Shown: in pieces, positions 24,150 through 33,753 of the stretch
How positions within the stretch are numbered: the first letter of the stretch is position 1
Layout of the letters: each line of letters begins with the position of its first letter
Assembly: GCF_022539405.1 (NCBI RefSeq)
Contig: NZ_CP054394.1
Span: 2,612,501-2,676,500, forward strand
Length of the DNA stretch: 64,000 nt
Origin: Natranaerofaba carboxydovora
Lineage (GTDB): Bacteria; Bacillota; Natranaerobiia; Natranaerobiales; Natranaerofabaceae
Reading direction: 5' to 3'
Notes under the pieces: model-generated
Databases searched by the model: none
What the model saw: the letters and a program-made list of their open reading frames with translations, nothing else
What the model was told of the DNA's origin: nothing
Position numbers and translations under genes: made by a program

Positions 24150-24974
24150 TTAACCGGTATTTGCAAGAACCAGCATGGTTCTAAATGCCTTATAAAACTC
24201 TATTACATCATGGGCTTCATAAGTCACAATAGGTGAAGATAAATTAGGCCGAAAAGTTCGGGGGAGCATTAAAGCCTGGTCTGCATAACTTATGTCAGCA
24301 AATCTAACCTCTAGCTTAATAGGCGACGATACTTTAAACGGCTTAAATCTATCTATATGTTCTATTACCTCTTTAGATTTGCTTCTTAATTGATCATAAA
24401 CATTATTTAACGGGTGATGCCAGGCTGAGTATTTTGTTAGGGCTTTTTTTGTTTCGACAAACTTTACTTCTTCACCGAGAATCTCTCTAGTTTCATTATG
24501 AAGGATATCGTCTCCACTTACAAGTCCTACCGGGACATCGTAATAACCAGCTATCATGGCATTAATCCCCGTCTCACCAAGAGAGACTTCATTTATCTTA
24601 ACATCTAGGACAAGTGAGCTACTATAAGTATGAGATATTACACCTCTTTTGGACCTCATCGAATGATACCCCAAAAAAAAGCAAACATCGAAACCAGACC
24701 ATATCCCTTCCATCATACTAAATTTTTTGGGGTTTCCTGATATAAGCTCAATATTATCTTGTAGGTTTTCAATTAATATATTATCCATTTTGTCATGGGC
24801 ATCATTAACCACAACAACAGATGCACCAGCTTCAAAGGCACCTCCTGCTGCAGCATTAACTTCTTTGGTCATTATCTTTCTTGCTCTTTCATAACCTTCC
24901 CCGCCAGCCTGAAGTTGACTTTCTTTAACTACTCCCGTTATTCCTTCTAGGTCACAAGATATGTATACCCTCAT
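24150..24974 (-). CDS. M55 family D-aminopeptidase (DppA-like)
   Basis: The 274-aa zinc peptidase has the DppA signatures YISCDLEGITGV (metal Asp/Glu), VNDAHDKMDN, FFLGYHSM and SHTYSSS. Family members form decameric rings and cleave D-Ala-containing dipeptides, linked in Bacillus to sporulation and murein recycling. GGAGGAGAGAAGG precedes the ATG. It is upstream of the UPF0182 gene on the same strand, 61 bp away, and may share its transcript. Confidence 0.9.
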   Translation of the reverse strand: MRVYISCDLEGITGVVKESQLQAGGEGYERARKIMTKEVNAAAGGAFEAGASVVVVNDAHDKMDNILIENLQDNIELISGNPKKFSMMEGIWSGFDVCFFLGYHSMRSKRGVISHTYSSSLVLDVKINEVSLGETGINAMIAGYYDVPVGLVSGDDILHNETREILGEEVKFVETKKALTKYSAWHHPLNNVYDQLRSKSKEVIEHIDRFKPFKVSSPIKLEVRFADISYADQALMLPRTFRPNLSSPIVTYEAHDVIEFYKAFRTMLVLANTG

Positions 24975-25018
24975 GGGCCTTCTCTCCTCCCATAACTCTT
25001 TTGCCTATAAAAAATTAA

Positions 25019-25043
25019 AAACGTAGCTTCAAGCACTACGTTT
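25019..25043 (-). terminator. Terminator of the mazEF operon
   Basis: AACGTAG and CTACGTT pair around a 9-nt loop, followed on the minus strand by a T run, just after the mazF stop at 25047. Confidence 0.75.
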
Positions 25044-25046
25044 AGT

Positions 25047-25406
25047 TCAAAATTCTATTAATCCAAAACTTATCCTTAACGCCTCATCCACTTTTTCCAT
25101 CATGGAAGTTGAAAAAGAGGTAACTTTTTCTTTAAGGCGTTGTTTATCTATAGTTCTTATCTGTTCTAATAATACGACAGAGTCTCTATTTAGGTTATAT
25201 TCTTTAGCATTCACCTCTACATGAGTAGGCAGTTTTCCTTTTTGAATTTGGGAAGTTATAGCTGCAACTATAACAGTAGGACTGTATCTATTACCAATAT
25301 CATTTTGGACTATCAGAACGGGGCGTACTCCTCCCTGTTCGGAGCCTACTACAGGACTAAGGTCTGCGTAATATACATCTCCGCGCTTTATCTGCACTTT
25401 TTTCAC
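25047..25406 (-). CDS. MazF/EndoA family endoribonuclease toxin
   Basis: The 119-aa protein has the PemK/MazF fold with [45 protein letters not shown], and [12 protein letters not shown]-like residues ([13 protein letters not shown]). In Bacillus the homologue EndoA (NdoA) cuts mRNA at a U-rich pentamer and is held by its EndoAI partner. Here the start overlaps the antitoxin stop by 4 bp (ATGA), so the two are translationally coupled. The alr-mazEF order is the same as in Bacillus. Confidence 0.95.
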   Translation of the reverse strand: MKKVQIKRGDVYYADLSPVVGSEQGGVRPVLIVQNDIGNRYSPTVIVAAITSQIQKGKLPTHVEVNAKEYNLNRDSVVLLEQIRTIDKQRLKEKVTSFSTSMMEKVDEALRISFGLIEF

Positions 25407-25675
25407 GCTCCACTAACCATTTCTTCTGCTAACCTGCTTGCTTCATTTTCTGCTTCTATGGCTTCATTTGCAAGGTCTAAATTAATCTTTCCCATTTCCT
25501 TGTATCCTTTTTGCATCATTTGTCTTATTTCGTCCTTTTTTCTTTCTCTAATATACAAGCGCATAGCTTCTCTTATAAGTTCACTTCTATTTCTTTTTTC
25601 AGATGAAACTATCCCATCAACTTCCTGTAAAAGGTTATTTGGTACACTAATCATTACTCTCTTTGTTTTTGGCAT
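25403..25675 (-). CDS. MazE/EndoAI-type ribbon-helix-helix antitoxin
   Basis: The 90-aa protein has an N-terminal RHH (CopG) DNA-binding part, [19 protein letters not shown] with [16 protein letters not shown], and a charged C-terminal tail that should bind the toxin. It represses its own operon in related systems. The ATG is preceded by a GGGGG-type site. It follows alr after a gap of 331 bp that probably holds the promoter. Confidence 0.9.
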   Translation of the reverse strand: MPKTKRVMISVPNNLLQEVDGIVSSEKRNRSELIREAMRLYIRERKKDEIRQMMQKGYKEMGKINLDLANEAIEAENEASRLAEEMVSGA

Positions 25676-26006
25676 TTTATTAGCACCCCCATATAGCTTA
25701 TTGACTTATGTATATAATACTTATAGTGTTTCAAAAAACTAAGTACTTATGTAAATGCCTCTTACAATATGGATGCTAATACGTCACATTATACATGTTT
25801 CATTATCATTATGCAACAAAATCATTATAATTATACTAATGTTAAAGCCATAAATATATACAATATTAATGATAAAACTTATAAGCTTATTACACCTAAT
25901 CTTATATGTCTAAATATGTCTAAAAATAAATATTTATTTAGCATTTAAAGTTCCACAATAAGCTAATAAAATCCTTCTATTAAATCAATTTCTACAATTT
26001 TCTAAT
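25676..26006. other. AT-rich gap between alr and mazE
   Basis: 331 bp with no convincing ORF. It is very AT-rich and contains a palindrome AAATAAATATTTATTT near 25925. It should contain the mazEF promoter (a TTGAAA / TATA-like pair on the minus strand near 25700-25735, weak) and the end of alr. No clear terminator stem was found. Confidence 0.4.
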
Positions 26007-27182
26007 TTAAACTTGATTCAATAACGTATTTGTTTTTTTCAGTTGTCCATTTCTATAATATAACCTGGGTACTCTTTTATCAACCATACAATATACTTCA
26101 TAGCTTATAGTACCAATTTTTTCAGCTATTTCATCCGCTGTAATCATTTCATCCCCTTCATTACCCATCAATGTAACTTCGTCACCTATTTTGACATCAG
26201 GTACATCATCTGCCAAAAACATGCTCTGGTCCATGCACACAGAGCCAACTACAGGTAACTTTTTCCCATGAGCTAGCACTTCACCTTTATTTGAAAGAAG
26301 TCTACTGTAACCATCTGCATATCCGACAGGAATCGTAGCAATTATTGAATCTTTTTCGGTTATAAACTTTCTGCCATAGCTAATAGAAGTACCCGGAGGT
26401 ACTTTTTTTACATATGATACTTTGGTTTTTAGCGACATCAAAGGCTTAATCTTAACACTTCTATCAACATAGGAAGATGTATAAGACCCGTACATACTTA
26501 TGCCGATTCTAACAAGATCCAAATGCATCTCTTTGATATCGATTGCAGCGGCACTGTTACAGGCATGTTTATATGGGATTTTGATGCCCTCATTCTCTAT
26601 TTCGCGGATAATATTTTTGTATGTTTTATATTGCTGCCATGTATATGATTTGTCCTTTTCGTCAGCTACCGAAAAGTGAGTATAAATTCCCTCTATCTCC
26701 AAGTTTGGCATATTATTAACATATTTTGCAAAATTCGCACTATCTTCTGGCCTAACACCAACTCTACCCATTCCAGTGTCTAGTTTTATATGAACATTTA
26801 CCTTTTTACCTTTTATCTCTGCAGCTTTTTGACAGGCCTCTGCAGTTTCTTTTGTAAAAATCGTAGGGGTCAAGTCATAAGATAAACAGGTCTCAATATG
26901 CCCTGGGGGAATATAGCCAAGGATTAATATTGGAGCTTTTAACCCCTGATAACGAAGCAAAATTCCTTCTTCCAAGAGAGCAACACCAAGCCAGCTAGCA
27001 CCGCTTTCTAATGCAGTTTCTGCTATTTCAAAAGCCCCATGACCATATCCATCTGCCTTTACTACTGCCATTAGTTCGGTGTTATCCTTAGTATGCCGCC
27101 TGAACTCTTTAATATTATGGGTTAGATTGTCCAAGTTGATTTCTGCCCAGGTATTTCTTACAGGAAAACTTGGATACGTCAT
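26007..27182 (-). CDS. alr: Alanine racemase
   Basis: The 391-aa PLP enzyme converts L- to D-alanine for peptidoglycan. It has the PLP-lysine motif LMAVVKADGYGHGA (about 37-50), the TGMGRVG loop, the second catalytic base in RIGISMYGSY, and VGSVCMDQSM. Length and motifs are normal. It lies 9 bp after lysC on the same strand, so it is translated from the amino-acid transcript. The usual neighbours acpS and the YdcC-like gene are set apart here by inserted thr/lysC genes. Confidence 0.96.
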   Translation of the reverse strand: MTYPSFPVRNTWAEINLDNLTHNIKEFRRHTKDNTELMAVVKADGYGHGAFEIAETALESGASWLGVALLEEGILLRYQGLKAPILILGYIPPGHIETCLSYDLTPTIFTKETAEACQKAAEIKGKKVNVHIKLDTGMGRVGVRPEDSANFAKYVNNMPNLEIEGIYTHFSVADEKDKSYTWQQYKTYKNIIREIENEGIKIPYKHACNSAAAIDIKEMHLDLVRIGISMYGSYTSSYVDRSVKIKPLMSLKTKVSYVKKVPPGTSISYGRKFITEKDSIIATIPVGYADGYSRLLSNKGEVLAHGKKLPVVGSVCMDQSMFLADDVPDVKIGDEVTLMGNEGDEMITADEIAEKIGTISYEVYCMVDKRVPRLYYRNGQLKKTNTLLNQV

Positions 27183-27191
27183 TTATCAAAA

Positions 27192-28451
27192 TCATCCTCC
27201 CAGAGAAACAGAAGTATCTTCACCTCTATCTTCGTTTCCTAGTTCAAATTTGTCATGTATCGCTTCTATAGCTTTTTCTAATCTTTTTTCATCAATAAGA
27301 CACGAGATTCTTGTTTCGCTTGTACTTATTATCTCTATATTTATATCTTCTTTGCCAAGAGCACCAAACATAGCAGGATAAACTTCAGGATTTTGGGAAA
27401 TCCCTGCACCAACTATAGATACCTTGGCAACATCTTCTTTTATCATAATATCTTCAACTTCAAATTCGTCAATACTTTCAAGAACTTCTTTTGCTTTTGT
27501 AACATCTTCTAACTTTACAGTAAATAAAATATCGTTAATCCCTTTTTCTTTTTGGATACTTTGTACTATCATGTCCACGTGGATATTAACCCTGGCTAAC
27601 TCTGAAAAGATTTTATAAGATACCCCTGGTTTATCGGGTACACCTTTTACTGCAACTTTAGCAATATCTTTGTCAGAGCAAACCCCACGTATCAAAGGAT
27701 TTTTGATCTCCATATTTTCTCGCCCCTCCTGCACGTAGGTCCCTTCTTTATCATTAAAGCTTGACCTTACATGTATAGTAATATTATGAAGCCTTGCACA
27801 CTCCACACTTCTTGCCTGAAGTACCTTAGAACCAAGACTAGACAGCTCTAACATTTCATCATAAGTTATACTAGTTAATTTCCTGGCATCTTTTACTATC
27901 CTTGGATCTGCCGTGTACACACCATCAACATCAGTATATATTTCACAAAGATCCGCTTCCAAAGCTTTTGCAAGGGCAACAGCGCTTGTATCAGAACCAC
28001 CCCTGCCAAGGGTAGTTATGTCAAATCCGCCATTAACACCTTGAAACCCGGTTACTATAACAACATTCCCTTCCTTAAGCTCTTTATTCAATCTCTTGTC
28101 ATCAATGGACAAAATTCTTGCTTTTTTGTGAACATCGTCTGTTTTGATGCCTACCTGAGCTGCGTTAAGGGAAATGGCAGGTACACCATAAGTGTTAATC
28201 GCCATTGTCAAAAGGGCACTAGAAACCTGTTCGCCCGTGGAAAGGAGCATATCCCACTCTCTATCAGGTGGGTTTGGGTTAATATCTTGTGCAAGTTCTA
28301 TCAGTTCATCTGTAGAATCTCCCATTGCAGAAACAACAACAACTACATCATCACCGGATTTTTTCCTCTTGACGATTTTCTCTGCAACATTCATGATTCT
28401 ATCTTTATCTTTTACACTAGAACCTCCAAATTTCATCACTACCACTGACAT
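27192..28451 (-). CDS. lysC: Aspartate kinase
   Basis: The 419-aa enzyme phosphorylates aspartate at the start of lysine, threonine and methionine synthesis. It has the kinase motif VVMKFGGSSVKD, GFQGVNGGFDITTLGRGGSDTS, a nucleotide-binding EIYTDVDGVYTADPRI, and two C-terminal ACT domains (about 275-400) for feedback control. Its start overlaps the thrB stop by 13 bp. The setting beside thrB, thrC and hom points to the threonine route, but one enzyme may serve all branches. Confidence 0.95.
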   Translation of the reverse strand: MSVVVMKFGGSSVKDKDRIMNVAEKIVKRKKSGDDVVVVVSAMGDSTDELIELAQDINPNPPDREWDMLLSTGEQVSSALLTMAINTYGVPAISLNAAQVGIKTDDVHKKARILSIDDKRLNKELKEGNVVIVTGFQGVNGGFDITTLGRGGSDTSAVALAKALEADLCEIYTDVDGVYTADPRIVKDARKLTSITYDEMLELSSLGSKVLQARSVECARLHNITIHVRSSFNDKEGTYVQEGRENMEIKNPLIRGVCSDKDIAKVAVKGVPDKPGVSYKIFSELARVNIHVDMIVQSIQKEKGINDILFTVKLEDVTKAKEVLESIDEFEVEDIMIKEDVAKVSIVGAGISQNPEVYPAMFGALGKEDINIEIISTSETRISCLIDEKRLEKAIEAIHDKFELGNEDRGEDTSVSLGG

Positions 28452-29362
28452 AACTCCACTCCCTCCTCATTTGTCAGGAGAGCACCTCTTTTTGAAAGCT
28501 GAAGCTCCAAAACTCGAGATTTGATCTCCTTTTCATCATAGCTTTCTTTTAGGACTTTTTTGATCCTTGGCATGGGCTTGTCTGTCAGGGCAAGGATACT
28601 AGGGCCGGCACCGCTCAAGAAAACCCCAAGGGCACCGTTATCTTTTGCTTTTTTGACACATTCTACAAACCCTGGCAGTTGTTCTTGCCTGTATATTTGA
28701 TGTATCTTGTCCTCGGTTGCCCATTCCAAAAGTTCGTACTTTTCTGCCATAATAGCAGCTACCAGTAGTGAAGAGCGCCCGATATTAAAAGTCGCATCTT
28801 TAAAATCAACATTTTCCGGCAAAAGCCCTCTTGAACGCCCTGTTGCAAAACGGTACTCAGGTACAACCAGATAAAAATACAAATCTTTCTTTGGGAGATG
28901 ACGCACGTATTTGATCCCTTTTTCTGTGGTACTTGTTACAATAAAGCCGCCTAAAAGGGCAGGAACTACATTGTCAGGATGTCCTTCCATCTCTTTGGCT
29001 AACTCAAGAATCATATCCGTTGATAGAAGCTCCCCGGAAAAAAAGTTTCCTACCAAAAGACCTCCCACTGTCGAGGCAGCACTTGAACCAAGTCCACTAC
29101 ACAAAGGGACTTTGTTGATTAGCTTTATCCTTAAACCCGGCACAGACTTTCCTACCTGGTCATATACCCTCTTTATGGCTCTGTACACAAGATTTTGTTC
29201 GTCTAGTTCTATATCTTCTTTTCCCTCGCCATATACTTCTATCTCAAGGCCTTCGTCAATTATCTCCGCTGTTATCTCGTTATATAAGGTCAGGGCAATG
29301 CCAAGGCAGTCAAATCCAGGACCAAGATTGGCCGAAGTAGCCGGAACACTTACCTTAATCAA
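28439..29362 (-). CDS. thrB: Homoserine kinase
   Basis: The GHMP kinase (about 307 aa) makes O-phosphohomoserine. It begins MIKVSVPATSANLGPGFDCLG and has the ATP loop VPLCSGLGSSAASTVGG and the C-terminal GVFLSGAGPSILAL. The TTG at 29362 is taken as start because it gives the usual MIKV N-terminus and lies 8 nt after GGGGG. The start overlaps the thrC stop (TTGATTAA). The longer frame upstream is part of thrC read in another frame. Confidence 0.94.
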   Translation of the reverse strand: MIKVSVPATSANLGPGFDCLGIALTLYNEITAEIIDEGLEIEVYGEGKEDIELDEQNLVYRAIKRVYDQVGKSVPGLRIKLINKVPLCSGLGSSAASTVGGLLVGNFFSGELLSTDMILELAKEMEGHPDNVVPALLGGFIVTSTTEKGIKYVRHLPKKDLYFYLVVPEYRFATGRSRGLLPENVDFKDATFNIGRSSLLVAAIMAEKYELLEWATEDKIHQIYRQEQLPGFVECVKKAKDNGALGVFLSGAGPSILALTDKPMPRIKKVLKESYDEKEIKSRVLELQLSKRGALLTNEEGVELCQW

Positions 29363-30431
29363 ATAAGTCACCCCCAAGCACTGCCTTTTCAATCTCATTT
29401 ATATCAGGAGATATCCGTATAGGAGCATCTGCATAGTTTATAGCTGTTTCAGGGTCTTTTAGGCCATGTCCTGTCAATATACAGACGAGTTTTTTGCCTT
29501 TGCCATCTTCTATTTTATTATTTTCAATGGCTTTTAATAGACCTGCAACGGAAGCTGCAGAAGCAGGTTCAAGGAAAATACCTTCTAACTTTCCAACTTT
29601 TTTGTATGCTTTTATTATTTCATCATCAGTAACTATTTCAAAATGTCCCCCTGAACTAGATACAGCTTCAAGGGCTTTATCTTTGCTAGCCGGATTACCG
29701 ATCCTAATTGCAGTAGCAATAGTTTCAGGGTTTTCGACAGTCTTTCCTGTCGCCAAAGGAGCAGCACCTTCTGCCTGACAGCCAATCATCACAGGAAGAT
29801 CATGGGTGACTCCATCATCCTTGTAATCGTTAAAACCCATCCAATATGCTGATATATTACCTGCGTTGCCTACAGGAATAAAAAAGTAATCTGGAGAGGT
29901 CTCAAGGCTGTCACATATTTCAAAAGCACCTGTCTTTTGCCCTTCTAGTCTATATGGGTTAACTGAGTTAACAAGGGAGATGGGATGTTTTTCAGTCATC
30001 TCCCTTACCAATTCTAAACATCTATCAAAATTCCCCTCTACACTCAAAACTTTGGCACCGTAGAAAAGAGCCTGGGACAGTTTGCCCTGGGCTATCTTAC
30101 CCTCAGGGACAAGGACAACACTTTTTAGCCCAGCCCTTGCTGCATAAGCACTGGCACTTGCAGAAGTATTGCCAGTAGAAGCACAGATTACAGCTTTGCT
30201 ACCCTCTTCCACCGCCTTGGTAAGAGCCATAGTCATTCCTCTATCTTTAAAAGAACCCGTTGGGTTATCTCCCTCAACCTTTAAATAAATTTCCATATCA
30301 ATACCCAGGTCAGCCTGTAATCTTTTTGCCGGCAAAAGAGCCGTATTTCCCTCATACAAAGTAACCGCCATCTCTGCATCATCTACGGGCAAGTATTTGT
30401 TGTATCTATCAATAATCCCCTTATAATACAT
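29355..30431 (-). CDS. thrC: Threonine synthase
   Basis: The 358-aa PLP enzyme turns O-phosphohomoserine into threonine. The PLP lysine lies in NPTGSFKDRGMT; the phosphate-binding loop and serine-rich ASTGNTSASASAYAARAG follow, with GNAGNISAYWMGF further on. The ATG at 30431 is chosen since AAAGGAG is 7-8 nt upstream. It is coupled to thrB downstream. A complete MITE-like repeat separates it from hom upstream. Confidence 0.95.
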   Translation of the reverse strand: MYYKGIIDRYNKYLPVDDAEMAVTLYEGNTALLPAKRLQADLGIDMEIYLKVEGDNPTGSFKDRGMTMALTKAVEEGSKAVICASTGNTSASASAYAARAGLKSVVLVPEGKIAQGKLSQALFYGAKVLSVEGNFDRCLELVREMTEKHPISLVNSVNPYRLEGQKTGAFEICDSLETSPDYFFIPVGNAGNISAYWMGFNDYKDDGVTHDLPVMIGCQAEGAAPLATGKTVENPETIATAIRIGNPASKDKALEAVSSSGGHFEIVTDDEIIKAYKKVGKLEGIFLEPASAASVAGLLKAIENNKIEDGKGKKLVCILTGHGLKDPETAINYADAPIRISPDINEIEKAVLGGDLFD

Positions 30432-30494
30432 TTTGCCTGCTCCTTTCAAGTTTATCTACGCATCCAAAAACTCACCTTTGGTTAGTATAAAATC

Positions 30495-30716
30495 GATTCA
30501 ATTGCAAAAAGTCTATTCACAAAGCTATAGTGTTTTTAATTGATACATCTAATATTCGTCAGCAGTCGAAATAAGGTTTCCAAATCAATGAACTCATCCT
30601 GAGTTCGATTAGCTAATGACATCCTGTCATTAGACCTTATTCCTCCTGCTTTCTCATCAAGATGTATTGCAATTAAACACAAAACTTTGTTCATATAACT
30701 TTTTGCAAAAGATTCA
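30495..30716. repeat. MITE-like repeat, long copy 1
   Basis: About 222 bp with eroded facing ends (TTGCAAAAAGTC ... TTTTTGCAA). The inside contains two hairpin arms, GAACTCATCCTGAGTTC and CTAATGACATCCTGTCATTAG, within longer pairings (AATAAGGT/ACCTTATT, ATACATCT/AGATGTAT). It sits in the hom-thrC gap of a same-strand biosynthetic cluster and fills most of it. Confidence 0.88.
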
Positions 30717-30737
30717 GCATTTAATTTTAAGCTTAAC

Positions 30738-32027
30738 TTAGCTTTTTTCTACCTGGATAACATTGGATAGTTCATAGACATTTTCTCGTTTTTCTAAGTC
30801 GGCTATTGCATCATCTAGGTTTTTGATCTTTGTTTTGTGTGTTAACAATACAATCTCAGCGTATTCGTCTTCTTTTTTCTCCTGGATAATAGATTCTAAG
30901 CTTACACCGTAACTGCCGAAAACTCCGGCTATCTCTGAGAATACACCGGGTTTATCCTTTACTACAAGTCTTAAATAAAATGAAGCTTCAAATTCTTCTC
31001 TTGGAGCAATTTTATATTTATTGTTTTCAGATCCTGCAGAAAGTTCTTTGACAGGTTCTTTGAACATTTCTTTTCCGGCTTTAATTATATCTGAGAGCAC
31101 AGCACTTCCTGTGGGTAGTGACCCCGCTCCCGGACCATAAAACATTACTTCATCTACAAGATTTCCTTTAACAAAAAGTGCATTATTTTCACCTTTTACC
31201 GAAGCTATTGGATGTTCTTTTGAGATCATACAGGGAACTACTGCCAAAAATATCCCATCCCCTTCTTTTTCTCCAACAGCAAGTAGCTTTATTTCCATGC
31301 CTAATTTTTTGGCGTACTGAATATCTCTCTGACTTACATTCTCAATCCCACTGCAATAAACCTCTTTCATATCTGGCAAAGTTTCAAAACCAAGATAGGA
31401 TAATATTGCAAGCTTATATGCAGCGTCCAAACCAGAGATATCATTGGTTGGGTCTGCTTCGCAAAAGCCATAGGTCTGTGCTTCTTCTAGGGCCCTATCA
31501 AAGCTATATCCAACATCAGACATCTTTGTCAGTATATAGTTGGTAGTTCCATTCAAAATCCCTATAACCTTTTCTATTTTATCTGCTGCAAGGGACTCTT
31601 GTAAAGGCTTAATTAATGGAATCCCTCCAGCAACAGAGCCTTCAAAGTATATATTCCTTTTATTTTCTTTAGCTTTTTCAAATATTTCCTTACCATGAGT
31701 TGCAATTAAGTCTTTATTTGCAGTTACAACGTCTTTACCAGAATCAAGAGCTTTTAGGACAGAGTCCTTTGCCAAATCGCACCCACCAATAAGTTCTACC
31801 ACCAGGTTTATATCAGGATCATTTATTATCTCTTCTGGCTCTGTCACAAGCTTTTTCTCATCTATCTCTACCATACGTTTTTTTTGTTTATCTTTTACCA
31901 TAACCTTCGAAACGTCAAACTCAATACCTGATCTCTCACTGATTTCTTTTTGATTTTTCTTAAGTCCTTCAATTACACCACTTCCTACAGTTCCAAGTCC
32001 CATTAGTCCTATTTTAATTGTTTCCAT
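30738..32027 (-). CDS. hom: Homoserine dehydrogenase
   Basis: The 429-aa enzyme reduces aspartate semialdehyde to homoserine. It has an N-terminal NAD(P) site IGLMGLGTVGSGVIEG, the catalytic region GILNGTTNYILTKM and FCEADPTNDISGLDAAYKL, and a C-terminal ACT domain (about 350-429, VKDKPGVFSEIAGVFG) for feedback. Its start overlaps the upstream ACT-protein gene by 14 bp, so the two are coupled. Confidence 0.96.
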   Translation of the reverse strand: METIKIGLMGLGTVGSGVIEGLKKNQKEISERSGIEFDVSKVMVKDKQKKRMVEIDEKKLVTEPEEIINDPDINLVVELIGGCDLAKDSVLKALDSGKDVVTANKDLIATHGKEIFEKAKENKRNIYFEGSVAGGIPLIKPLQESLAADKIEKVIGILNGTTNYILTKMSDVGYSFDRALEEAQTYGFCEADPTNDISGLDAAYKLAILSYLGFETLPDMKEVYCSGIENVSQRDIQYAKKLGMEIKLLAVGEKEGDGIFLAVVPCMISKEHPIASVKGENNALFVKGNLVDEVMFYGPGAGSLPTGSAVLSDIIKAGKEMFKEPVKELSAGSENNKYKIAPREEFEASFYLRLVVKDKPGVFSEIAGVFGSYGVSLESIIQEKKEDEYAEIVLLTHKTKIKNLDDAIADLEKRENVYELSNVIQVEKS

Positions 32028-32514
32028 TTATATCCTTCCCCCTTTGAAGATTATCTGTTTCTCCTAAAATCTCTACTTTTTGTACTCCTTCAGTTTCTCT
32101 CAAATTGTCTAATAAATTCTCTACTCCGTCAACCATATCTCCCGTTTCAAAAGTAACTGATGCATTCGCTATGCCCTGAAGCGGCAAACCCTGGTTGATG
32201 GTGAGGACATTCCCTTTTGCCCTTGCAAGTTTATTTAGGACCTCTGACAAAACCCCTGCCCGGTGGACCAAAGATAGAGAAATTGTAAGTATTTTTTCAC
32301 TTTCAGCCTTGTAAAATGGAAAAATATGATCCTTGTACTTGTAGTATGCACTCCTGCTCATACCTACCTTTTCTACCGCATCATTAATTGTATCGCTGTC
32401 ACCACGCTTTAGTATTTCTTTTACCTTTACAGTTTTCTTTAAAACCTCAGGAAGAACCTTATTTCTTACTAAAAAAAATTCTTCGTTCTTCTGGATGTTA
32501 TTTTCTTTTTCCAT
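32014..32514 (-). CDS. ACT domain regulatory protein (UPF0735/PheB-like)
   Basis: The 166-aa protein has an N-terminal helix-turn-helix-like part (INDAVEKVGMSRSAYYKYKDHIFPF, about 45-70) and a C-terminal ACT domain (SLVHRAGVLSEVLNKLARAKG). This is the PheB/UPF0735 family, often placed ahead of hom or pheA and thought to sense an amino acid. The ATG at 32514 has AAGGGG 8 nt upstream. It leads the threonine operon, behind a strong promoter. Confidence 0.88.
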   Translation of the reverse strand: MEKENNIQKNEEFFLVRNKVLPEVLKKTVKVKEILKRGDSDTINDAVEKVGMSRSAYYKYKDHIFPFYKAESEKILTISLSLVHRAGVLSEVLNKLARAKGNVLTINQGLPLQGIANASVTFETGDMVDGVENLLDNLRETEGVQKVEILGETDNLQRGKDINGNN

Positions 32515-32569
32515 AAACCAGGCCCCTTTTTGTTTTCTGCACACGAACATAATTCTACATACGGTGAAC

Positions 32570-32597
32570 ATTATAGCATAGTTATAACCCTTGACAA
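32570..32597 (-). promoter_or_regulatory. Sigma-A-type promoter of the ACT-hom operon
   Basis: On the minus strand TTGTCA (32592-32597) and TATAAT (32570-32575) are separated by 16 bp, about 55 bp ahead of the start at 32514. It lies just after the terminator of the upstream lipoprotein gene. Confidence 0.75.
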
Positions 32598-32609
32598 AGC
32601 AAAAATCGA

Positions 32610-32629
32610 GCTTTTAAGCCCGATTAATA
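32610..32629 (-). terminator. Terminator after the YdcC-like lipoprotein gene
   Basis: ATCGGGCTT pairs with AAGCTCGAT (one G-T) and is followed by TTTTT on the minus strand, about 33 bp after the stop at 32662. Confidence 0.7.
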
Positions 32630-32661
32630 CAAAATAACTTTTATTTTTTCCATTTTATTTT

Positions 32662-33717
32662 CTATATCTCTAAATCGCTAGTTTTTTCAGCTAGCTTAAC
32701 CAGTTCTTTCTCGCTGTAATCTCCAACAAGGGTGTATTTAACCCCATCACTCTCCCAGATAAGTATATTCTCGTAATCAGAGTTTATATATATAGGATCA
32801 TCAGTTATATTTTCATTTGCCAGATCATTTTCATTAATGTCTTCTTGACTTTCTTGACTTTTTTGGCTTTTTTGGGTAAAAGACAAATTCCCATTTGGAC
32901 TTGTGTACTTAATACTTATCTGACCTCTTTTTTCACACATTCCAAGGTGAAATATATCATACGAAGGGTCTTCTATAGAAACTGGATCAAAGGAAAGTTC
33001 TTCAATCTTACTTTCTTCAATATTACAGGAAATCTCATCACCCACTTCTTCTATTTCATCTGCTTCTTCGACCTCAAAAGCTTCTTCATCTACTTCAGGG
33101 TTCCAGGTAATGTTATCAACGTGATATGTCATATAAGGTTCTGAGGTATTATTATCCCTATACATATTAATCTTTTCTATGGATATTTCACTCCCGAGAA
33201 TCCCATCTCTGTCTTTATAGACAATCATTTCATGAGTTAAAGGCTTTTTGTAAGTAGTTATTATATATTTATCTCCTTCTTTTTCAAACTCAAATTCACC
33301 TGCGGCCATGAGATTTAATTTATCATACAATATAAAGGAAAACTTATTACCCATATCCCTGTCAAAAGACATGGGATACGAAACCCTTTCTTCAATAAGT
33401 GGATTATAAATCTGCAGTCTATCATCTTTTGATACAAAAACCTGCCCCAGATCCTGTTCTTTATCTGTAAATACTTCAAGCTTGATGTTATCAGGTGCAA
33501 GATACCATTCCTCAATGTTATAGCTTCTAGATGGCTCATCCTTTAGGTCATTAATAACTATACTTCCCTGGACTTTGTAAGAATCTAGCTTATCTAACTT
33601 TTTTTCCATTCTGGCTTTTATCTCATCAGAATCCAGGCTGCCACAGCTATTAAATACTAATACCAGTAACAACAAAAAGATTAATAAGCCAAGTCTCAAA
33701 ACCCTCTTTGAAATCAA
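32662..33717 (-). CDS. LolA-like outer-sheet lipoprotein (YdcC-like)
   Basis: The 351-aa lipoprotein has a signal peptide with lipobox VLVFNSC (Cys about residue 25). The following domain (DSYKVQGSIVI, WYLAPDNIKLEV, VDEEAFEV) resembles LolA/LppX-like sorting proteins, with an acidic, Ser/Gln-rich linker before a DUF4367-like end. In Bacillus the gene between acpS and alr, ydcC, encodes such a lipoprotein and is linked to sporulation. The TTG start has GGGGG upstream. The same neighbourhood supports the YdcC reading, though sequence identity cannot be measured here. Confidence 0.75.
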   Translation of the reverse strand: MISKRVLRLGLLIFLLLLVLVFNSCGSLDSDEIKARMEKKLDKLDSYKVQGSIVINDLKDEPSRSYNIEEWYLAPDNIKLEVFTDKEQDLGQVFVSKDDRLQIYNPLIEERVSYPMSFDRDMGNKFSFILYDKLNLMAAGEFEFEKEGDKYIITTYKKPLTHEMIVYKDRDGILGSEISIEKINMYRDNNTSEPYMTYHVDNITWNPEVDEEAFEVEEADEIEEVGDEISCNIEESKIEELSFDPVSIEDPSYDIFHLGMCEKRGQISIKYTSPNGNLSFTQKSQKSQESQEDINENDLANENITDDPIYINSDYENILIWESDGVKYTLVGDYSEKELVKLAEKTSDLEI

Positions 33718-33753
33718 AAAGGAAAAGCCCCCATTCTAAAAGCTTCCACATTT

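Noticed and set aside
28041-28524. Open frames opposite lysC and thrB
   Set aside because: Both lie opposite well-identified enzymes and show no ribosome sites or recognisable domains.
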